From CAZOIA01 sp964579675 (GTDB taxonomy: Bacteria; Planctomycetota; Phycisphaerae; UBA1845; PWPN01): 34,580 nucleotides of DNA. The translations under genes were made by a program, and so were the position numbers. Each line of letters starts with the position of its first letter. Position 1 is the stretch's first letter. The notes under the pieces were generated by a model. It searched no databases, was not told the origin of the DNA, and saw only the letters and a list, made by a program, of their open reading frames with translations. Below, one piece after another: positions 16,660-25,480 of the stretch. The stretch spans positions 1 to 34,580 of the forward strand of contig CAZOIA010000039.1 of the NCBI GenBank assembly GCA_964579675.1. The letters are read 5' to 3'.

Positions 16660-17940
16660 ATGACGACCACCACGTTGGGTCCGGCCACTGGCCGCACGAG
16701 TGAGGCAACGACGCGAGCTCCCGCCGCTGCATCGCCGGTGCGGGTTCTCCACGTGCTGCCGTCCCTCTTCGGAGGCGGCATGGAACTGGCGACGGTGCGG
16801 CTCATTTGCGGTTCTCACAGTGCGTCCGGCCCCGGCGAAGCGGGCGGCGGCATTATCCACGGTCTGTGCGTGCTCCGCGATGCGGACGAAGACCTGCTTG
16901 CACCCTGCCGACCGTGCACCCCGACATGGGTGTTGGGCAGGGGACAGGCTGAAGGGGAATCGCGCGACTCGTGGTCGTGGTGGCGGTTGAGGCGGGTAAT
17001 CCAGCGGTTTGGCCCGGACCTCGTGCACGCCCGGAGTACGGGTGTCTGGCTTGACTCGGTCCTGGCAACGCTGGGCCGTCAGCCGGTTCGGCTGTTGCTG
17101 AGCTTCCATGGGCGGACTCACCTCCGGCCGCCGGGCCGGCTGCGCCGGCGGTTGAACCGTTGGGCCGCCGCCCGGGCCGACGCTGTGCTTTCCGTATCGC
17201 GCGAGGCGGCACACATGATGCACCGTGAGTACGGCGTGCCCGAGCACAAACTGCAGGTTATCCCCAACGGCGTGGACGTTCAGCGGTTCCGTCCGGAGGA
17301 GGACCAGGATGAGATACACCGGACCCGACGCCGGCTCCGACTCAGCGGGGCGGACCACGTCGTGATCTGCGTGGCGAACCTGCAGCCGATCAAAGGGATT
17401 GACGTGTTATTGCGGGCCTGGCGGCAGGTGTGCATGGCCGATCCGAGCGCGCGGCTCATGATCGTGGGGGCAGGCCCGCTTCGCCGCGAGCTGGAACGGC
17501 TGACAGAGGACTTGCGATGCGGTCCGACAGTGCGGTTCCTGGGCTTCAGAAAGGACGTGCCGGAGCTCCTTCGATGTGCCGACCTGTTCGTTCTGCCGAG
17601 CAGGTATGAAGCGTGCAACAACGCGGTCGTGGAGGCGATGTCCAGCGGGCTGGCGGTGGTGGCAAGCGACGTGGGAGGAATGCGCGAGCTGATCACGCCG
17701 AACCGCACCGGTTGGCTGGTGCCGCCGGACACCCCGGATCGCCTGGCAGAGACGATCCTGGCCGTGCTGCTGGACGGCCCTGCCCGACGGCGGATCGGGG
17801 CGGGGGCGCGGACCGCAGCGGTGAACCAGTTTACCCTCGAAACCTGGGTCAGCCGGTATGCCTCGCTCTACCGCGAACTGGTGGATCGGTCCTGCCCGCA
17901 ATCGACGACGTTCAAGGAGGATCTGGCATGTGCGGGATAG
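16660..17940 (+). CDS. glycosyltransferase family 4
   Basis: A 426-residue GT-B enzyme. VRVLHVLPSLFGGGMELATV (near residue 27) is the N-domain loop, VIPNGVDVQRF (near residue 203) the hinge, VICVANLQPIKGIDVLLRAW (near residue 235) and LMIVGAGPLRRELERL the C-domain start, and SRYEACNNAVVEAMSSGLAV (near residue 319) the E-x7-E site. It starts two bases after the previous stop and overlaps the downstream amidotransferase by 13 bp, so it is probably co-translated with both. The fold is certain; the donor sugar and linkage are not. The N-terminal 25 residues (Thr/Ala-rich) are poorly conserved-looking. Confidence 0.92.
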   Translation: MTTTTLGPATGRTSEATTRAPAAASPVRVLHVLPSLFGGGMELATVRLICGSHSASGPGEAGGGIIHGLCVLRDADEDLLAPCRPCTPTWVLGRGQAEGESRDSWSWWRLRRVIQRFGPDLVHARSTGVWLDSVLATLGRQPVRLLLSFHGRTHLRPPGRLRRRLNRWAAARADAVLSVSREAAHMMHREYGVPEHKLQVIPNGVDVQRFRPEEDQDEIHRTRRRLRLSGADHVVICVANLQPIKGIDVLLRAWRQVCMADPSARLMIVGAGPLRRELERLTEDLRCGPTVRFLGFRKDVPELLRCADLFVLPSRYEACNNAVVEAMSSGLAVVASDVGGMRELITPNRTGWLVPPDTPDRLAETILAVLLDGPARRRIGAGARTAAVNQFTLETWVSRYASLYRELVDRSCPQSTTFKEDLACAG

Positions 17941-19916
17941 CCGGGATCGTGCGGTTCGCGGGGCTCAGGCCCGAGGAGTGCGGCCTTGGCGCGGCCATGG
18001 CCGCTCAACTGCGCCATCGCGGGCCGGATGATGCCGGCACATTCACCGACCACTGCGCGAGCCTGGGGCATGTCCGGCTCAGCATCATCGACGTGCGAGG
18101 CGGTCACCAGCCGATGTCCAACGAGGACGGCACGATCCAGGTCGTATGCAACGGCGAGATCTACAACCACCGGGTGCTGGCGGGCCAACTCCGATCGACG
18201 GGCCACCGGCTGCGCACCCGTTGCGACACGGAGGTCATCGGCCACCTCTACGAGGATTACGGGGAATCCTTCGTCGAGCATTTGAATGGGATGTTCGCCA
18301 TCGCGGTCTGGGATTCGCGCCGGCGCAGGCTGCTGCTGGCGCGGGATCGACTGGGCATCAAGCCGCTGTACTGGCACGACGATGGGCGGCGGATCGCGTT
18401 CGGATCGGAATTGAAAGCGGTCCTTGCCGCCGGGGACCTGGCCCGGCGGGTCGATCCTTGCGCGCTGAGCGATTACCTCGCGCTTGGACACGTGCCCGCA
18501 CCGAGAACGATTCTTCAGGGGATCCGCAAGCTGGAGCCGGGGTTCCTGGCAGTCTGCAGCCGTTCAGGCGTCTCGCTCCGGAGATGGTGGGACATTCCAT
18601 TCCGGGACGAGGAGCCGACGGTTAAGCGGTCAGCAGGAGGTGCGGAGCCGCAACCGGCCGAAGCGCGAGAACGGATTGAAGCATTCGCCGATCTGCTGGA
18701 GGACGCGGTGGGGATGCGGCTCATGTCCGAGGTGCCGCTGGGTGCGTTCCTCAGCGGCGGAGTGGACTCGTCGGCAGTGGTGGCGGCGATGCGTAGGCAG
18801 GCGGCGGGGGCGGTTTTCACCCAGACGGTCGGGTTCGACGAAACGGACTGTGACGAGCGCGATGTGGCCCGGTCGGTGGCCCAGAAGCTGGGGACGGACC
18901 ATCGTGAGGTGATGGTCCGCCCGGATGCGGCGTGGGCGGCGCGGCGTCTGGCTGGCCATTTCGATGAACCGTTCGCCGACGCCTGCGCGGTGCCGATGTT
19001 CTATCTTTCAGAGGCCATGAGCCAACGGGTGACGGTTGCCCTGTCCGGCGACGGCGGGGACGAAATGCTGGCCGGGTATCGCCGGTATCGGTTCGATCTG
19101 GCCGAATCGGCTCTGCGGGCGCGGTGTCCGCGCTGGCTCCGGCGTTCGACCGCCGGAGTGGCCGGCTGGTTGTATCCCAAGGCCGACTGGCTCCCGAGGC
19201 CGCTAAGGGCCAAGGTGACGCTGCAAAACCTCGCCTGCGACGACGCGACCGCACACCTGCGGAGTGTCTCGATCCGGGCAGGGACGCTGCCGGGTATCCT
19301 CCTCCGGCCGGAAGTGCAGGCGGAACTGAGTGGATACGACCCCTTTGAACGCCCCCGGGAGCTGTTCGCGCGTTGCCCGTCATCCCAACTGCTCAACCGG
19401 TTGCTGTACGTGGACATGAAGACGCTGATGGCGGATGACATCCTGACCAAGGTGGATCGGGCGAGCATGGCGGTCGGGCTGGAGGTGCGGGTGCCGTTGC
19501 TCGACCATCGGCTCGTCGAGTTGGCAGCCCGGATGCCGGTGTCGTTGAAGTTGGCCGGAACCAGCGGCAAGTACGTGCTCCGGCAGGCGCTGACCCATTG
19601 GATGAGTAAGGAGGCGGCTGCCCGGCCCAAGCAGGGGTTCGACGTTCCGTTGGATGCGTGGTTCAGAGGCCCGCTCCGTGAGATGGCCCAGGACCTGCTG
19701 ACCTCTTCGGGTGCGGTTTGTCGGCAATGGATCAACCCGGCGGAGATCGAGCACGTGTTGACCGGTCATCAACGGCGCCTTAGCGCAAATGGCCAGCTAT
19801 TGTGGACGCTGCTGTCTCTGGAGCTGTGGGCGCAGGTGTACTCCCCGTCGGCACCGGCGCCGCAGCCGACGTCACGCCGCTGGGGCACGCCGATCCGTGA
19901 GGGAGTGGCACGATAA
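17928..19916 (+). CDS. asnB: asparagine synthetase (glutamine-hydrolysing) family amidotransferase
   Basis: A 662-residue complete class B enzyme. Cys2 of MCGIAGIVRF is the glutaminase nucleophile; RHRGPDDAG (near residue 27), CNGEIYNH (near residue 75) and RDRLGIKPLYW are the other glutaminase-domain motifs. The synthetase domain has the PP-loop FLSGGVDSSAVVA near residue 274 and SGDGGDEMLAGY near residue 374. It hydrolyses glutamine and uses the ammonia to amidate an ATP-activated carboxylate. In a polysaccharide locus the likely substrate is a uronic-type sugar acid, as proposed for exosortase-associated amidotransferases, rather than aspartate; this is inference. ATG at 17928 follows AAGGAGG with 7-nt spacing; the frame is open further upstream only as a shadow of the preceding gene. 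Confidence 0.93.
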   Translation: MCGIAGIVRFAGLRPEECGLGAAMAAQLRHRGPDDAGTFTDHCASLGHVRLSIIDVRGGHQPMSNEDGTIQVVCNGEIYNHRVLAGQLRSTGHRLRTRCDTEVIGHLYEDYGESFVEHLNGMFAIAVWDSRRRRLLLARDRLGIKPLYWHDDGRRIAFGSELKAVLAAGDLARRVDPCALSDYLALGHVPAPRTILQGIRKLEPGFLAVCSRSGVSLRRWWDIPFRDEEPTVKRSAGGAEPQPAEARERIEAFADLLEDAVGMRLMSEVPLGAFLSGGVDSSAVVAAMRRQAAGAVFTQTVGFDETDCDERDVARSVAQKLGTDHREVMVRPDAAWAARRLAGHFDEPFADACAVPMFYLSEAMSQRVTVALSGDGGDEMLAGYRRYRFDLAESALRARCPRWLRRSTAGVAGWLYPKADWLPRPLRAKVTLQNLACDDATAHLRSVSIRAGTLPGILLRPEVQAELSGYDPFERPRELFARCPSSQLLNRLLYVDMKTLMADDILTKVDRASMAVGLEVRVPLLDHRLVELAARMPVSLKLAGTSGKYVLRQALTHWMSKEAAARPKQGFDVPLDAWFRGPLREMAQDLLTSSGAVCRQWINPAEIEHVLTGHQRRLSANGQLLWTLLSLELWAQVYSPSAPAPQPTSRRWGTPIREGVAR

Positions 19917-19965
19917 ACGCGGGCAAAGTCGTGGCCACAGCGAGTGGAACCACGGGGGTCGCCGT

Positions 19966-21276
19966 ATGAGGGTGTTGACGACAACTCTCTGTTATCCGAC
20001 GCCGGACCAACCCGACCAGGGTATCTTCGTGCAGCGCCGGGCCGGCGCACTGGCCAGCCTGTCGCCGCGCGGTACCGGGCCTGCCTGTCCACGCATAGAC
20101 GTGCGCGTGGTGTCGCCCGCGGTATGGTTCCCGATCCTGCGTCCGCGGCAACGGATCGCGGATCAACATCATCCCTTGCCCGTCGTCCACCCGCGAATGC
20201 TCAGCATGCCGGTGATCAACTGGGTGACGGACGGTGTGTCTTACGCCCGGGCGCTTGAGCGAGTCATCACTCAAGTGGGTGGGCCCGCTCGCACCGGGGT
20301 TGATCTCATCGACGCGCATTTCGTCTATCCGGACGGGGTGGGGGCGTGGCTGGCGGGTCGGCGGCTCGGTATCCCCGTCGTGGTCACCATCCGCGGCAAG
20401 ATCGTTTCCCTGTCGCGGCGCACGATCCGTCGGGCTCAGATCCGGGCCATGCTCCGCGGCGCCGCCGCCCGCATCGCCGTCAGCGAGAGCCTGGCCGGGT
20501 GGGTTCGCCAGGTGGCAGGAAGTGACCTGCATGTCGATGTGATTCCCAACGGTGTCGATGCTTCAGTGTATCACTTCGTGGAGCGCGGTCGGGCCCGTTT
20601 GATACTGGGATGGGCCCCGAACGCCAGGTACGTGCTGGGCGTGGGTCATCTTCAGAAACTCAAGGGTTTCGATCGCCTGGTCTCGATCATGCCGGCGGTT
20701 CGGGGCGCCCTGGGAGACGTCCGGCTCGTACTGGCGGGCAGCCGGCGCGGGGAGCGACTCTTCAAGTACAGGTTGCTCAGGCGGATTGCCCGCTGCAATG
20801 TGGATGCGGGAATGAATTCCCGCGGCCCTTGCGCGGAGTTTGTTGGGCCGGTGGGCAGTGAACAACTGAACCTGATGTACAACGCGGCCGATCTGCTGGT
20901 CAATGCCTCGCGCAGTGAGGGCTGGAGCAACGCGATCTCGGAATCCTTTGCTGCCGGCACCCCGGTCGTCGCCACCAACGTCGGGGGTAACCGCGAGCAG
21001 GTGTGTTCCGCCGAACTCGGCACGGTCGTGCCGGATGGTGATGCCCGAGCCCTTGCCGGGGCCGTCATCGCCGCCCTGTCGCGCGACTGGAACCGTCCGC
21101 TGATCTCGGCCCATGGCAGCGCCCGCACCTGGCGGCATGTTGCGCATGAGGTATACGCCGTCTTTGCCCGCGTACTCGCTGCGCGCGGTGCAGAAGGACG
21201 CGCCGACCACTACGATCCCGCTGACCCACGGGCGCCGCTCGAAAAGGCCGCAGCGGCCATCGAGGTGCCGGGGTGA
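19966..21276 (+). CDS. glycosyltransferase family 4
   Basis: About 436 residues. The N-domain starts MRVLTTTLCYPTPDQPDQGI and contains IDAHFVYPDGVGAWLAGRRL, as in GT4 enzymes of exopolysaccharide loci. VIPNGVDASVYHF (near residue 192) is the hinge, YVLGVGHLQKLKGFDRLVSI (near residue 222) the C-domain start and SRSEGWSNAISESFAAGTPV (near residue 317) the E-x7-E site. Palindromic repeat copy B is inserted near residue 281, directly before the strand FVGPVGSEQLNLMYNAADLL. ATG at 19966 is preferred; the longer open frame overlaps the amidotransferase and looks non-coding. No strong ribosome binding site is seen (GGGGGTC). The stop overlaps the next GTG start. Confidence 0.9.
   Translation: MRVLTTTLCYPTPDQPDQGIFVQRRAGALASLSPRGTGPACPRIDVRVVSPAVWFPILRPRQRIADQHHPLPVVHPRMLSMPVINWVTDGVSYARALERVITQVGGPARTGVDLIDAHFVYPDGVGAWLAGRRLGIPVVVTIRGKIVSLSRRTIRRAQIRAMLRGAAARIAVSESLAGWVRQVAGSDLHVDVIPNGVDASVYHFVERGRARLILGWAPNARYVLGVGHLQKLKGFDRLVSIMPAVRGALGDVRLVLAGSRRGERLFKYRLLRRIARCNVDAGMNSRGPCAEFVGPVGSEQLNLMYNAADLLVNASRSEGWSNAISESFAAGTPVVATNVGGNREQVCSAELGTVVPDGDARALAGAVIAALSRDWNRPLISAHGSARTWRHVAHEVYAVFARVLAARGAEGRADHYDPADPRAPLEKAAAAIEVPG
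20806..20836 (+). repeat. in-frame palindromic repeat, copy B
   Basis: The core is GCGGGAATGAATTCCCGC (20806-20823) with flank GGCCCTTGCGCGG. It is read in the same frame as copy A, giving AGMNSRGPC against AGTNSRGPC. It falls in the loop between the helix RLLRRIARC and the strand FVGPV of a GT4 enzyme, where relatives normally have only a few residues. Confidence 0.75.
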
Positions 21277-22688
21277 ATCGCTGGCTGGCGGGCAACCTGT
21301 TCTGGCCGTTGACCGAGCGGCTCCTGCGGCGTGACACGATGCGCCGGTTGCGGCGCCTCCAGCGGTCTGAGCACCTCTCGGCCGGTGCCCTGCGTGAGTT
21401 GCAGGAGCGCAAGCTGCGAAGGCTGTTGAAGCTGGCGGGCGAGCATTGCCCCTTCTATGCCGAGCGGTTTCGCCGGGCCGCTCTCGATCCGAACGACCCG
21501 GGGCTCGGTCTCAGTGACCTGGGCCGGCTTCCAACGCTCACCCGCAACGACATCCGCGAGCACCTCGAAGCGATGACCTGGCACGGCTGCCCGCGGGGCG
21601 GTCCCCAATCGCATAACACCGGCGGATCGAGCGGTGAGCCGCTCAAGTTCTACTTCGATCGACATCGGCAAGCGGCGGACTGGGCGGCGCGGTGGCGGGC
21701 ACGCCAGTGGTGGGGCGTCCAGCCCGGTGACCCGGAGATCCTCCTGTGGGGCGCTCCGATCGAACTGCGGGCCCGGGACCGGTTGCGGCAATGGCGCGAT
21801 GGGCTGCTCAATCAGCACATGCTCAATGCGTTCGACATGTCCAACGAGACGATGGACGCCTACGCCCGGCAGATCCGCGCGTGCCGCCCCGTGTGTGTGT
21901 ACGGTTATGCCAGCAGCCTGGCCCTGTTGGCGCGTCACGTCTTGGAGAAGGGGTCACCTCCGGGTGCGCTGGGGTCAAACCGGCTTCAGGCGGTGTTTGT
22001 AACCGGCGAAGTCTTGTTGGAGCCGGACCGCGAAGCAATCGCCTCCGCGTTCGGCGCACCGGTGGTGATCGAGTACGGCGCCCGGGACGGCGGACTCCTG
22101 GCGTTCGGCTGTCCGGCGGGTCGGCTCCATGTCCCTCAGGAGAACGTCATCCTCGAGTTGCTCGATTCGGAGGGTCATCCGGTCCGATCGGGCGAGGTCG
22201 GGGAGGTGGTCGTCACCCATCTCGAAGCATTCGCCATGCCGATCATCCGCTACCGCATCGGCGACCTGGCGCGGGAACCCGCGGCATCCGATTCCCCCGC
22301 CAACGACACGTCACCCGCTCATTCATCCGGTCGCCGCTGCGAATGCGGCTCGGCGCTGGCGGCTCTGGCCGAAGTTCGCGGCCGGGTCACCAGCCACATC
22401 GTTTGCCGCGACGGCAGCCAACTCCGCCGGATGCATGCCCTGGCCCTGATGTACGTCCTGCGAGAGGCCGACGGAATCCGACAATTCCGGGTCACGCAAC
22501 CATCGCTCGATAAGCTCGACGTGGAGGTCGTGCCCGACCAGGACTTCACCGCCGAGGTCAAACGCACGGTCGAAGAGGACCTTCGCCGGCGCATGGGCCC
22601 CGACGTGGAGATCCGGATCCGCTTTTGCGACCGGATCGCCCCCACCGCCTCCGGCAAACATGCGTGCGTGGTGTCACACGTTCATTGA
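21273..22688 (+). CDS. CapK/PaaK-type adenylate-forming enzyme
   Basis: A 471-residue member of the phenylacetate-CoA ligase/CapK group. The phosphate-binding loop HNTGGSSGEPLKFYFDR lies near residue 114; VFVTGEVLLEPDREAI, VIEYGARDGGLLAFGCPAGR (near residue 266) and MPIIRYRIGDLA (near residue 322) are the expected adenylation motifs. CapK-type proteins in capsule and EPS loci activate a carboxylate with ATP; the substrate here is unknown. Exosortase-linked loci often carry one. A Ser/Ala/Pro-rich insert follows DLA (about residues 333-350), before RRCECGSAL. GTG at 21273 overlaps the previous TGA. It is the last gene of the long plus-strand series. Confidence 0.88.
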   Translation: MNRWLAGNLFWPLTERLLRRDTMRRLRRLQRSEHLSAGALRELQERKLRRLLKLAGEHCPFYAERFRRAALDPNDPGLGLSDLGRLPTLTRNDIREHLEAMTWHGCPRGGPQSHNTGGSSGEPLKFYFDRHRQAADWAARWRARQWWGVQPGDPEILLWGAPIELRARDRLRQWRDGLLNQHMLNAFDMSNETMDAYARQIRACRPVCVYGYASSLALLARHVLEKGSPPGALGSNRLQAVFVTGEVLLEPDREAIASAFGAPVVIEYGARDGGLLAFGCPAGRLHVPQENVILELLDSEGHPVRSGEVGEVVVTHLEAFAMPIIRYRIGDLAREPAASDSPANDTSPAHSSGRRCECGSALAALAEVRGRVTSHIVCRDGSQLRRMHALALMYVLREADGIRQFRVTQPSLDKLDVEVVPDQDFTAEVKRTVEEDLRRRMGPDVEIRIRFCDRIAPTASGKHACVVSHVH

Positions 22689-22789
22689 GGCCATCAGCCA
22701 TCAGCGAGCGGTCAGCTATCGCCAGAGCTGAGCGGCCAGTGGCAGGCTGCGCGGCCGCTGGCAGCTTCGCACAGCTCCCGGAAGCGTAC
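22689..22789. repeat. repeat-containing convergent gap with hairpin
   Basis: The 101-bp gap between the convergent CapK-type and lipoprotein genes contains the iterated GCCATCAGCCATCAGCG type of sequence and a stem GCCAGTGGC/GCCGCTGGC (22735-22743 with 22754-22762, one mismatch). No T-run follows on either strand. It may serve as a bidirectional mRNA end, but it looks more like a dispersed intergenic repeat. Confidence 0.35.
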
Positions 22790-23605
22790 TCACCAACCGG
22801 CCGGCCGGTTGGGCAGGACGTAGACCGGTATCGGCGGCTGGTCGGCGGCGGGCATGGTGCTGATGGATCGCCAGGGACTGGGCAGGGTGGTGGGGATCCT
22901 CTGGTCCCGGCTGATCAGCTCGAACATACAGTCTTTGACCTGCTGCTCGAACTTGCGGGCGACCAGGTAGTTGACGTCCTCGTGCCGCCGGTCCTCCTCG
23001 AAATGGTCGTCGGGCGGCTCCTCGAAGTCCTCAGGGCCGGCTTCGGCCTGGAGGAAGGCGACAGGCCGGCCCAGCTCGGCGTCCATGATGACCCCCAGCA
23101 GGGCCGCGCGCAGAGGCTCAGCGTTACCGGGTCCCCAGATCAGGCACAGGTCGGCCTTCATCCGACGGGCGGCAGCAGCGATCTCGGTCAGGTCGGCCCC
23201 GGGCTTCTCGAGGGCGAGTCCGTCGAGAACGACGACTTCCCGGATGTCGGACACCGTGTTGAACAGGCTATTCCAGTAGGTTGCTTTTTCCTCTTTTATT
23301 GCTCCGAGCTGCCAGTCGATGGGCGAGGAATCGTCGCGGGGGGAATCCTTCCGGGCGGGCACGAGGCGAGCGACGGCCAGCGCCCCGGGAAACCGGCCGC
23401 GAGAGGCCTGCCGCTCGATCATGACGAACCCGGTCGGGGGGCAGGAGACGGGCTCGGGGCTCAGGTCCCCGCTTGCCAGGGTCGGGCCGGCATAGGCGGC
23501 CGGGGGGCGCTCCGGCTCATTGCAGCCGACCGCGACGCCGAGAGTCACGATGCATGGCACAACGGCCGATAGGAACCGGGCCGAGTGCCTGGGATTCTTG
23601 CGCAT
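22790..23605 (-). CDS. predicted lipoprotein of unknown function
   Basis: About 271 residues. The basic start MRKNPRHSARF is followed by a hydrophobic stretch and VAVGC at residues 24-28, a near-lipobox (Ala rather than Leu at -3), so Cys28 is probably lipidated. The mature part has an alpha/beta look (ALAVARLVPA; EVVVLDGLAL; LTEIAAAARRMKADLCLIWG; ALLGVIMDAELGRPVAFLQA), reminiscent of outer-membrane-associated lipoproteins that scan for signals, but I cannot name a family. A very acidic stretch (EDFEEPPDDHFEEDRRHED) lies near residues 190-208. ATG at 23605 is chosen over the longer open frame because GGGAG stands 8 nt upstream and a signal peptide starts there. It is the only minus-strand gene within this part of the locus and faces the glycosylphosphotransferase across a 260-bp divergent gap in which I see no clear promoter. 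Confidence 0.75.
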   Translation of the reverse strand: MRKNPRHSARFLSAVVPCIVTLGVAVGCNEPERPPAAYAGPTLASGDLSPEPVSCPPTGFVMIERQASRGRFPGALAVARLVPARKDSPRDDSSPIDWQLGAIKEEKATYWNSLFNTVSDIREVVVLDGLALEKPGADLTEIAAAARRMKADLCLIWGPGNAEPLRAALLGVIMDAELGRPVAFLQAEAGPEDFEEPPDDHFEEDRRHEDVNYLVARKFEQQVKDCMFELISRDQRIPTTLPSPWRSISTMPAADQPPIPVYVLPNRPAGW

Positions 23606-23865
23606 TCGGGCTGCTCCCGAGGGCGAATCGGTTCGGCGAGTACCCTCAACAGTTATCGGCAACCGTTCGGTCCGATTCACGTATATTCGGGCTTTTCGGT
23701 CGGACGCCAAGGCCGCCAAGCGGGCTCCCAGATGCCCGATAACACACGTCCGCATCGCCCACGACCCGCCCGGAACGTGCACGACGTACTCGGGTCAAGA
23801 CCGGCGGGGAGATAACTCAGGGGCGGGTTCGATCGCGCCGATAACACCAACGCGATCTTCAGGAG

Positions 23866-25380
23866 ATGCTCGTGGGCATCGACGCTCCAACCTCAGGCGT
23901 CCTTATCGGTCACGGCTCGCCACCGGCGGCCGGCCGGCGGAACGACTATCCTCGGCTTGTCTCCGCGGAGCCGGCTACGTCCACGACCACCACTCAAAGC
24001 TGGGTCGGCGCCCTCGGCAATACTCTCCTCGAGATGCCCTGGTTGATCTGGAGCGCATTCGACGTACTGGTCGCTGCTGTCGGCCTTTACGTGGGCTACC
24101 ACTTGTTCGTCTGGACGCCTGTGGGAGGATGGGTTGAATTCAGTTGGTGGCAGACGTGCCTGGTCCAGTGCCCGGCCCTGGTGTTGTCGGGGCTGGTATT
24201 CGGTCTCTATGAGCAGCAGACGCTGCTGCGCCGCTCGCGCATCCTGGCCCGGTCAGTCCTCACCATTGCCGCGGCGGTTGCCCTCACGTACATGGTGATC
24301 TACCTGTTCATGTACTCGGTGCAGAGCCGGCGCGTTCTGTTCCTGGTCGGCGCCTTGTATATCGGGGTGGCGCCGGTAGCCCGGCTGCTCGTCTGTTCCT
24401 GGGTCAACAGCTACAGCCGTAAGTTCCTGATCGTCGGGACGGATCGCAAGTCCAGGTTGTCACCGGCCAGCAAAGGCGAAGGCCTGTCGAAGAGATATCG
24501 GTTGATCGGCTACATCACGACGGATGCAGTCGAGGTTGGCCGGGGCATCGACGATCGTCCTGTGTTGGGCACGGTCGATGACATCGAACGCATCTGCCTT
24601 GAGAACCAGGTGAGCGAGGTCGTGGTGGGGCGTTCCGCCGCGAAGAATCCATGGCTGGTCGATAAGACGCTGGGGTGCTTGCGGCTGGGCTGCCGGGTCA
24701 CCAACCTGTCTACCTTTTATGAGGAGGTTCTGAGTGAAGTGCCGGCGGCCCTCCTCGAGCCCAACTGGTTCCTGTTTGCGGACCTCAAGCACTACCGCGA
24801 AGCCCAGCTCATCATGAAGCGTGCGTTCGACATCGCCTGTGCGGTGATCGGGCTGGTGTTGACCCTGCCGTTCTGGCCGCTGATCGCCCTGGTCATCAAG
24901 CTCGACGGTCCGGGGCCTGTGTTCTACCACCAGCGCCGGGTGGGGCTCAACGGGCGAACGTTCCGCCTGCACAAGTTCCGAACCATGTTCGTAGGGGCCG
25001 AGCAGAACGGCCACGCCTGGGCCACACCCAACGACCCGCGGGTGACCCGCGTAGGGCGATATCTCCGCAAGCTCCGCCTGGACGAGCTGCCCCAGCTTTG
25101 GAACGTGCTGTCGGGGGCCATGTCCGTCGTGGGCCCGCGACCCGAGCGACCCGAGTTCGTTGAGGAGCTGGCCAGCCAGATCCGGTTCTATAACGAACGG
25201 CACCTGGTCAAGCCCGGACTCTCCGGATGGGCACAGATCAACTACCGCTATGGGGCCAGCGTCGAAGATGCCCAACGGAAACTGCAGCTCGACCTGTGGT
25301 ACATCAAGCACATGTCACTCGAACTGGACCTGAGCATCCTGCTCCGGACCCTGGGCACCGCCTTCCTGGGCTCGCGGTAA
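23866..25380 (+). CDS. polyprenyl-phosphate glycosylphosphotransferase (sugar transferase starting glycan synthesis)
   Basis: A 504-residue membrane enzyme that moves a sugar-1-phosphate from a nucleotide sugar to undecaprenyl phosphate, the first step in glycan assembly. The N-terminal half has four to five helices (about residues 48-190) and a CoA-binding-like domain (KFLIVGTDRK to about residue 290). The catalytic bacterial sugar transferase domain begins KRAFDIACAVIGLVLTLPFW near residue 318 and has VFYHQRRVGLNGRTFRLHKF, LRLDELPQLWNVLSGAMSVV, GPRPERPEF and PGLSGWAQINYRYG. The ending YIKHMSLELDLSILLRTL resembles the exosortase-associated group TIGR03013. AGGAG at 23861-23865 touches this ATG; the GTG at 23872 is better spaced and may be the true start. 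Confidence 0.93.
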   Translation: MLVGIDAPTSGVLIGHGSPPAAGRRNDYPRLVSAEPATSTTTTQSWVGALGNTLLEMPWLIWSAFDVLVAAVGLYVGYHLFVWTPVGGWVEFSWWQTCLVQCPALVLSGLVFGLYEQQTLLRRSRILARSVLTIAAAVALTYMVIYLFMYSVQSRRVLFLVGALYIGVAPVARLLVCSWVNSYSRKFLIVGTDRKSRLSPASKGEGLSKRYRLIGYITTDAVEVGRGIDDRPVLGTVDDIERICLENQVSEVVVGRSAAKNPWLVDKTLGCLRLGCRVTNLSTFYEEVLSEVPAALLEPNWFLFADLKHYREAQLIMKRAFDIACAVIGLVLTLPFWPLIALVIKLDGPGPVFYHQRRVGLNGRTFRLHKFRTMFVGAEQNGHAWATPNDPRVTRVGRYLRKLRLDELPQLWNVLSGAMSVVGPRPERPEFVEELASQIRFYNERHLVKPGLSGWAQINYRYGASVEDAQRKLQLDLWYIKHMSLELDLSILLRTLGTAFLGSR

Positions 25381-25480
25381 GCGCACGCCGCCCGGCAACG
25401 ACCGCGAACCCGGCATCTTTCGGTCCATAGCTTCACCGCCTCGCCCCGGCATCCGATAACCTCGAGAGAAGGCAGGGTCC

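Noticed and set aside
11910..20836. CRISPR-like interpretation of the repeated palindromes
   Set aside because: Copies are kilobases apart, inside genes, with no spacer array and no cas genes in the window.
23680..23710. Minus-strand promoter for the lipoprotein gene (TATACG with TTGGCG)
   Set aside because: The spacer is 19 bp and both hexamers are poor; in GC-rich DNA this is expected by chance.
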